DNA of 64,000 nucleotides from Zhongshania sp. (GTDB lineage: Bacteria; Pseudomonadota; Gammaproteobacteria; Pseudomonadales; Spongiibacteraceae). The notes under the pieces are model-generated. The model was not told the origin of the DNA, searched no databases, and saw only the letters and a list, made by a program, of their open reading frames with translations. Numbering within the stretch: the stretch's first letter is position 1; every line of letters begins with the position of its first letter. Below, one piece after another: positions 62,745 to 64,000 of this stretch. Made by a program: the position numbers and the translations under genes. Location of the stretch: positions 1 through 64,000 of the forward strand of contig JAGPVP010000111.1 of NCBI GenBank assembly GCA_018066965.1. The letters run 5' to 3'.

Positions 62745-64000
62745 TTTCCTCCATCTCGGCGCCGCTTGGCCCGTCCTATTAATAAGGTGTAAATCTGTAT
62801 AACTAAGAACAAAACAATAATTAAGGGCAAAGCCAACAGTAACAAGGGCCGCTGTGCAAACCACCAGCGCAAGCGATTATAACGATTTTCATCACCTTCC
62901 AAACGGGTAGGTTCTAGCCGGTAAGAGTTTGCCTTTTGACCACTGTCAAAAATCGACAAATCACCTGAAACCGAATTAAAAATATCTGGGCTATCAAACT
63001 GCTTCACCATATCCACAATGCCGTAGCTATCTGTTGCCGTAAGTAAAACTGTTAGCACGACATTATTTTGAGCCAATTCACTCTCGGCACCGCCGGTGCG
63101 AGAGGCGGTACTTACCAGCGCTTGAAGATACTCGCGACTGTTCAGGGTTCTATCCGCTTCATCTTGGCTAAGTTTATTACCATCCCAAAGCATCGCCTTA
63201 ATCCAGTCAAATCGGCTCAGCGATGCCACTCGCAAACGCCCTTTGTTAACATAAAGGCGACTTCCCTTCAGTACTTCGCGCGTGACCGGTGCAGCAACAT
63301 CGGCCAAGACCAGCCAATGACGATCTTGCACACTGCTTAATTGTTCAGCGCCTAATGCCACTGCCAAATTCAAACCAGGTTTACCCGTAAATTCTGAAAA
63401 TCGGGCTACTAATTCAAAGGCCGCAGCCAAGGTTTGAGTATCTGGTTGCTCTGGCAGAATCAAGGCGCTATTAGACATATCTGCTTTAGACGTAAACGGG
63501 TAGCCGGAATCGGTAAATAAGGAAAGCTCTGGGACCGAAACCATAGAACGTAGCTCGGAGAGGTCAAGATAGGTTTCCGGCATTAAATGACTGACAACAT
63601 CATTAGGCACATCGGAGCGGCAATCATCTGTAACCTTGGGCTGAAGATTGAAATAAAACGTCAGCTCATTTTTACCATGCAAGCGCTCGGGAGAAAGATA
63701 AATTAACTTCTCACTCTGTCGTACTTGACCACCAAGCGCGCCCCACAACTGTTCTAACAATCCTTTACGATTAACGGGTAAAGACCGTAAAAACCCACCA
63801 TTTAACGTAATATCCAATCTAGATTCATTAACATCTAGCCAGTCACCCTCGGGAAACTGGTATTTCACACGTAGTGGCACAGTTCGACCTGGCCACAGAT
63901 TCAACGACGGCGATAAGCGAAACGGCATGCTAATCAGTGGCGGCGTTAAACCATTTACGCGCAGATTTTTGGGGTCAACAATGTCGCCTAATTGAAGCAC
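62741..64000 (-). CDS. bcsB: Cellulose synthase regulatory subunit BcsB (5' end beyond window)
   Basis: About 420 C-terminal residues are present. They contain BcsB carbohydrate-binding-domain sequence (PFRLSPSLNLWPGRTVPLRVKY, LNGGFLRSLP) and flavodoxin-like domains (AVALGAEQL, WLVLADVAAP). The last helix (LLLLALPLIIVLFLVIQIYTLL) anchors it to the inner membrane. BcsB pairs with the catalytic BcsA and guides the chain into the periplasm. bcsA should lie just beyond the right edge. The gene is cut at the window end, so its true start is not visible. Confidence 0.94.
   Translation of the reverse strand: MLQLGDIVDPKNLRVNGLTPPLISMPFRLSPSLNLWPGRTVPLRVKYQFPEGDWLDVNESRLDITLNGGFLRSLPVNRKGLLEQLWGALGGQVRQSEKLIYLSPERLHGKNELTFYFNLQPKVTDDCRSDVPNDVVSHLMPETYLDLSELRSMVSVPELSLFTDSGYPFTSKADMSNSALILPEQPDTQTLAAAFELVARFSEFTGKPGLNLAVALGAEQLSSVQDRHWLVLADVAAPVTREVLKGSRLYVNKGRLRVASLSRFDWIKAMLWDGNKLSQDEADRTLNSREYLQALVSTASRTGGAESELAQNNVVLTVLLTATDSYGIVDMVKQFDSPDIFNSVSGDLSIFDSGQKANSYRLEPTRLEGDENRYNRLRWWFAQRPLLLLALPLIIVLFLVIQIYTLLIGRAKRRRDGGK

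Noticed and set aside
1-64000. CRISPR arrays, prophage, transposons or integrons
   Set aside because: I searched by eye for regular direct repeats, transposases, integrases and phage structural genes and found none.

Overview
The window reads as chromosomal DNA of a marine or halotolerant gammaproteobacterium. It has about 50% G+C, few overlaps and many short divergent or tail-to-tail intergenic gaps. Housekeeping blocks in gammaproteobacterial order support this: lptF/lptG divergent from pepA-holC-(small acidic ORF)-valS, plus slyX, a SUI1/YciH factor, gpt and tRNA-Arg(CCT). The osmolyte genes, the TonB receptor with phytase and the acyl-CoA genes fit the Cellvibrionales/Spongiibacteraceae type of bacterium. 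That placement is an inference from gene content, not from a marker gene. I see no prophage, transposase, CRISPR array or rRNA.

Region 1 (1-17.7 kb) is dominated by compatible solutes and phosphorus scavenging. A GH13_18 glycoside phosphorylase lacks the residue that marks sucrose specificity. It lies about 8 kb from a two-domain glucosylglycerol-phosphate synthase/phosphatase (GgpPS), so together they look like a glucosylglycerol make-and-recycle pair. A four-gene ectoine catabolic cluster follows (deacetylase, transaminase, ectoine hydrolase, semialdehyde dehydrogenase; doe/eut type). Between them is a TonB-dependent receptor plus beta-propeller phytase pair, preceded by a near-perfect Pho box. 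A Tat-signal lipoprotein/transglutaminase-like gene here appears split by a frameshift.

Region 2 (17.8-38.3 kb) starts with a complete IMP-like subclass B1 metallo-beta-lactamase beside an AraC regulator. Next come a protein with five HLSL-type repeats, a two-component system with a divergent unknown exported protein, an RDD protein, lptGF, pepA, holC and valS. It ends with two cold-shock-domain genes (one membrane-anchored), a hybrid-like sensor kinase with a pseudo-receiver, slyX, SUI1, a VOC protein and a FleQ-like enhancer-binding protein.

Region 3 (38.5-54.6 kb) holds gpt, tRNA-Arg and an acyl-CoA/lipid catabolism neighbourhood. This includes a thiolase-like protein without the usual Cys motif, an SDR, an APH-type kinase with an ACAD10/11-like dehydrogenase, a histidine phosphatase, an acyl-CoA synthetase and an HSL-type hydrolase. 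These are interleaved with LysR and AraC regulators. A DUF156 (CsoR-family) regulator with non-canonical cysteines and a YcaQ-type glycosylase close the region.

Region 4 (54.8-64 kb) has a CvrA/NhaP2-type K+/H+ antiporter and the 3' part of a type I bacterial cellulose operon on the minus strand (bcsB partial, bcsC, bcsD, bcsZ). c-di-GMP themes recur: the bcs genes, the FleQ-like regulator, and a GGDEF protein with a degenerate GGDRF active site.
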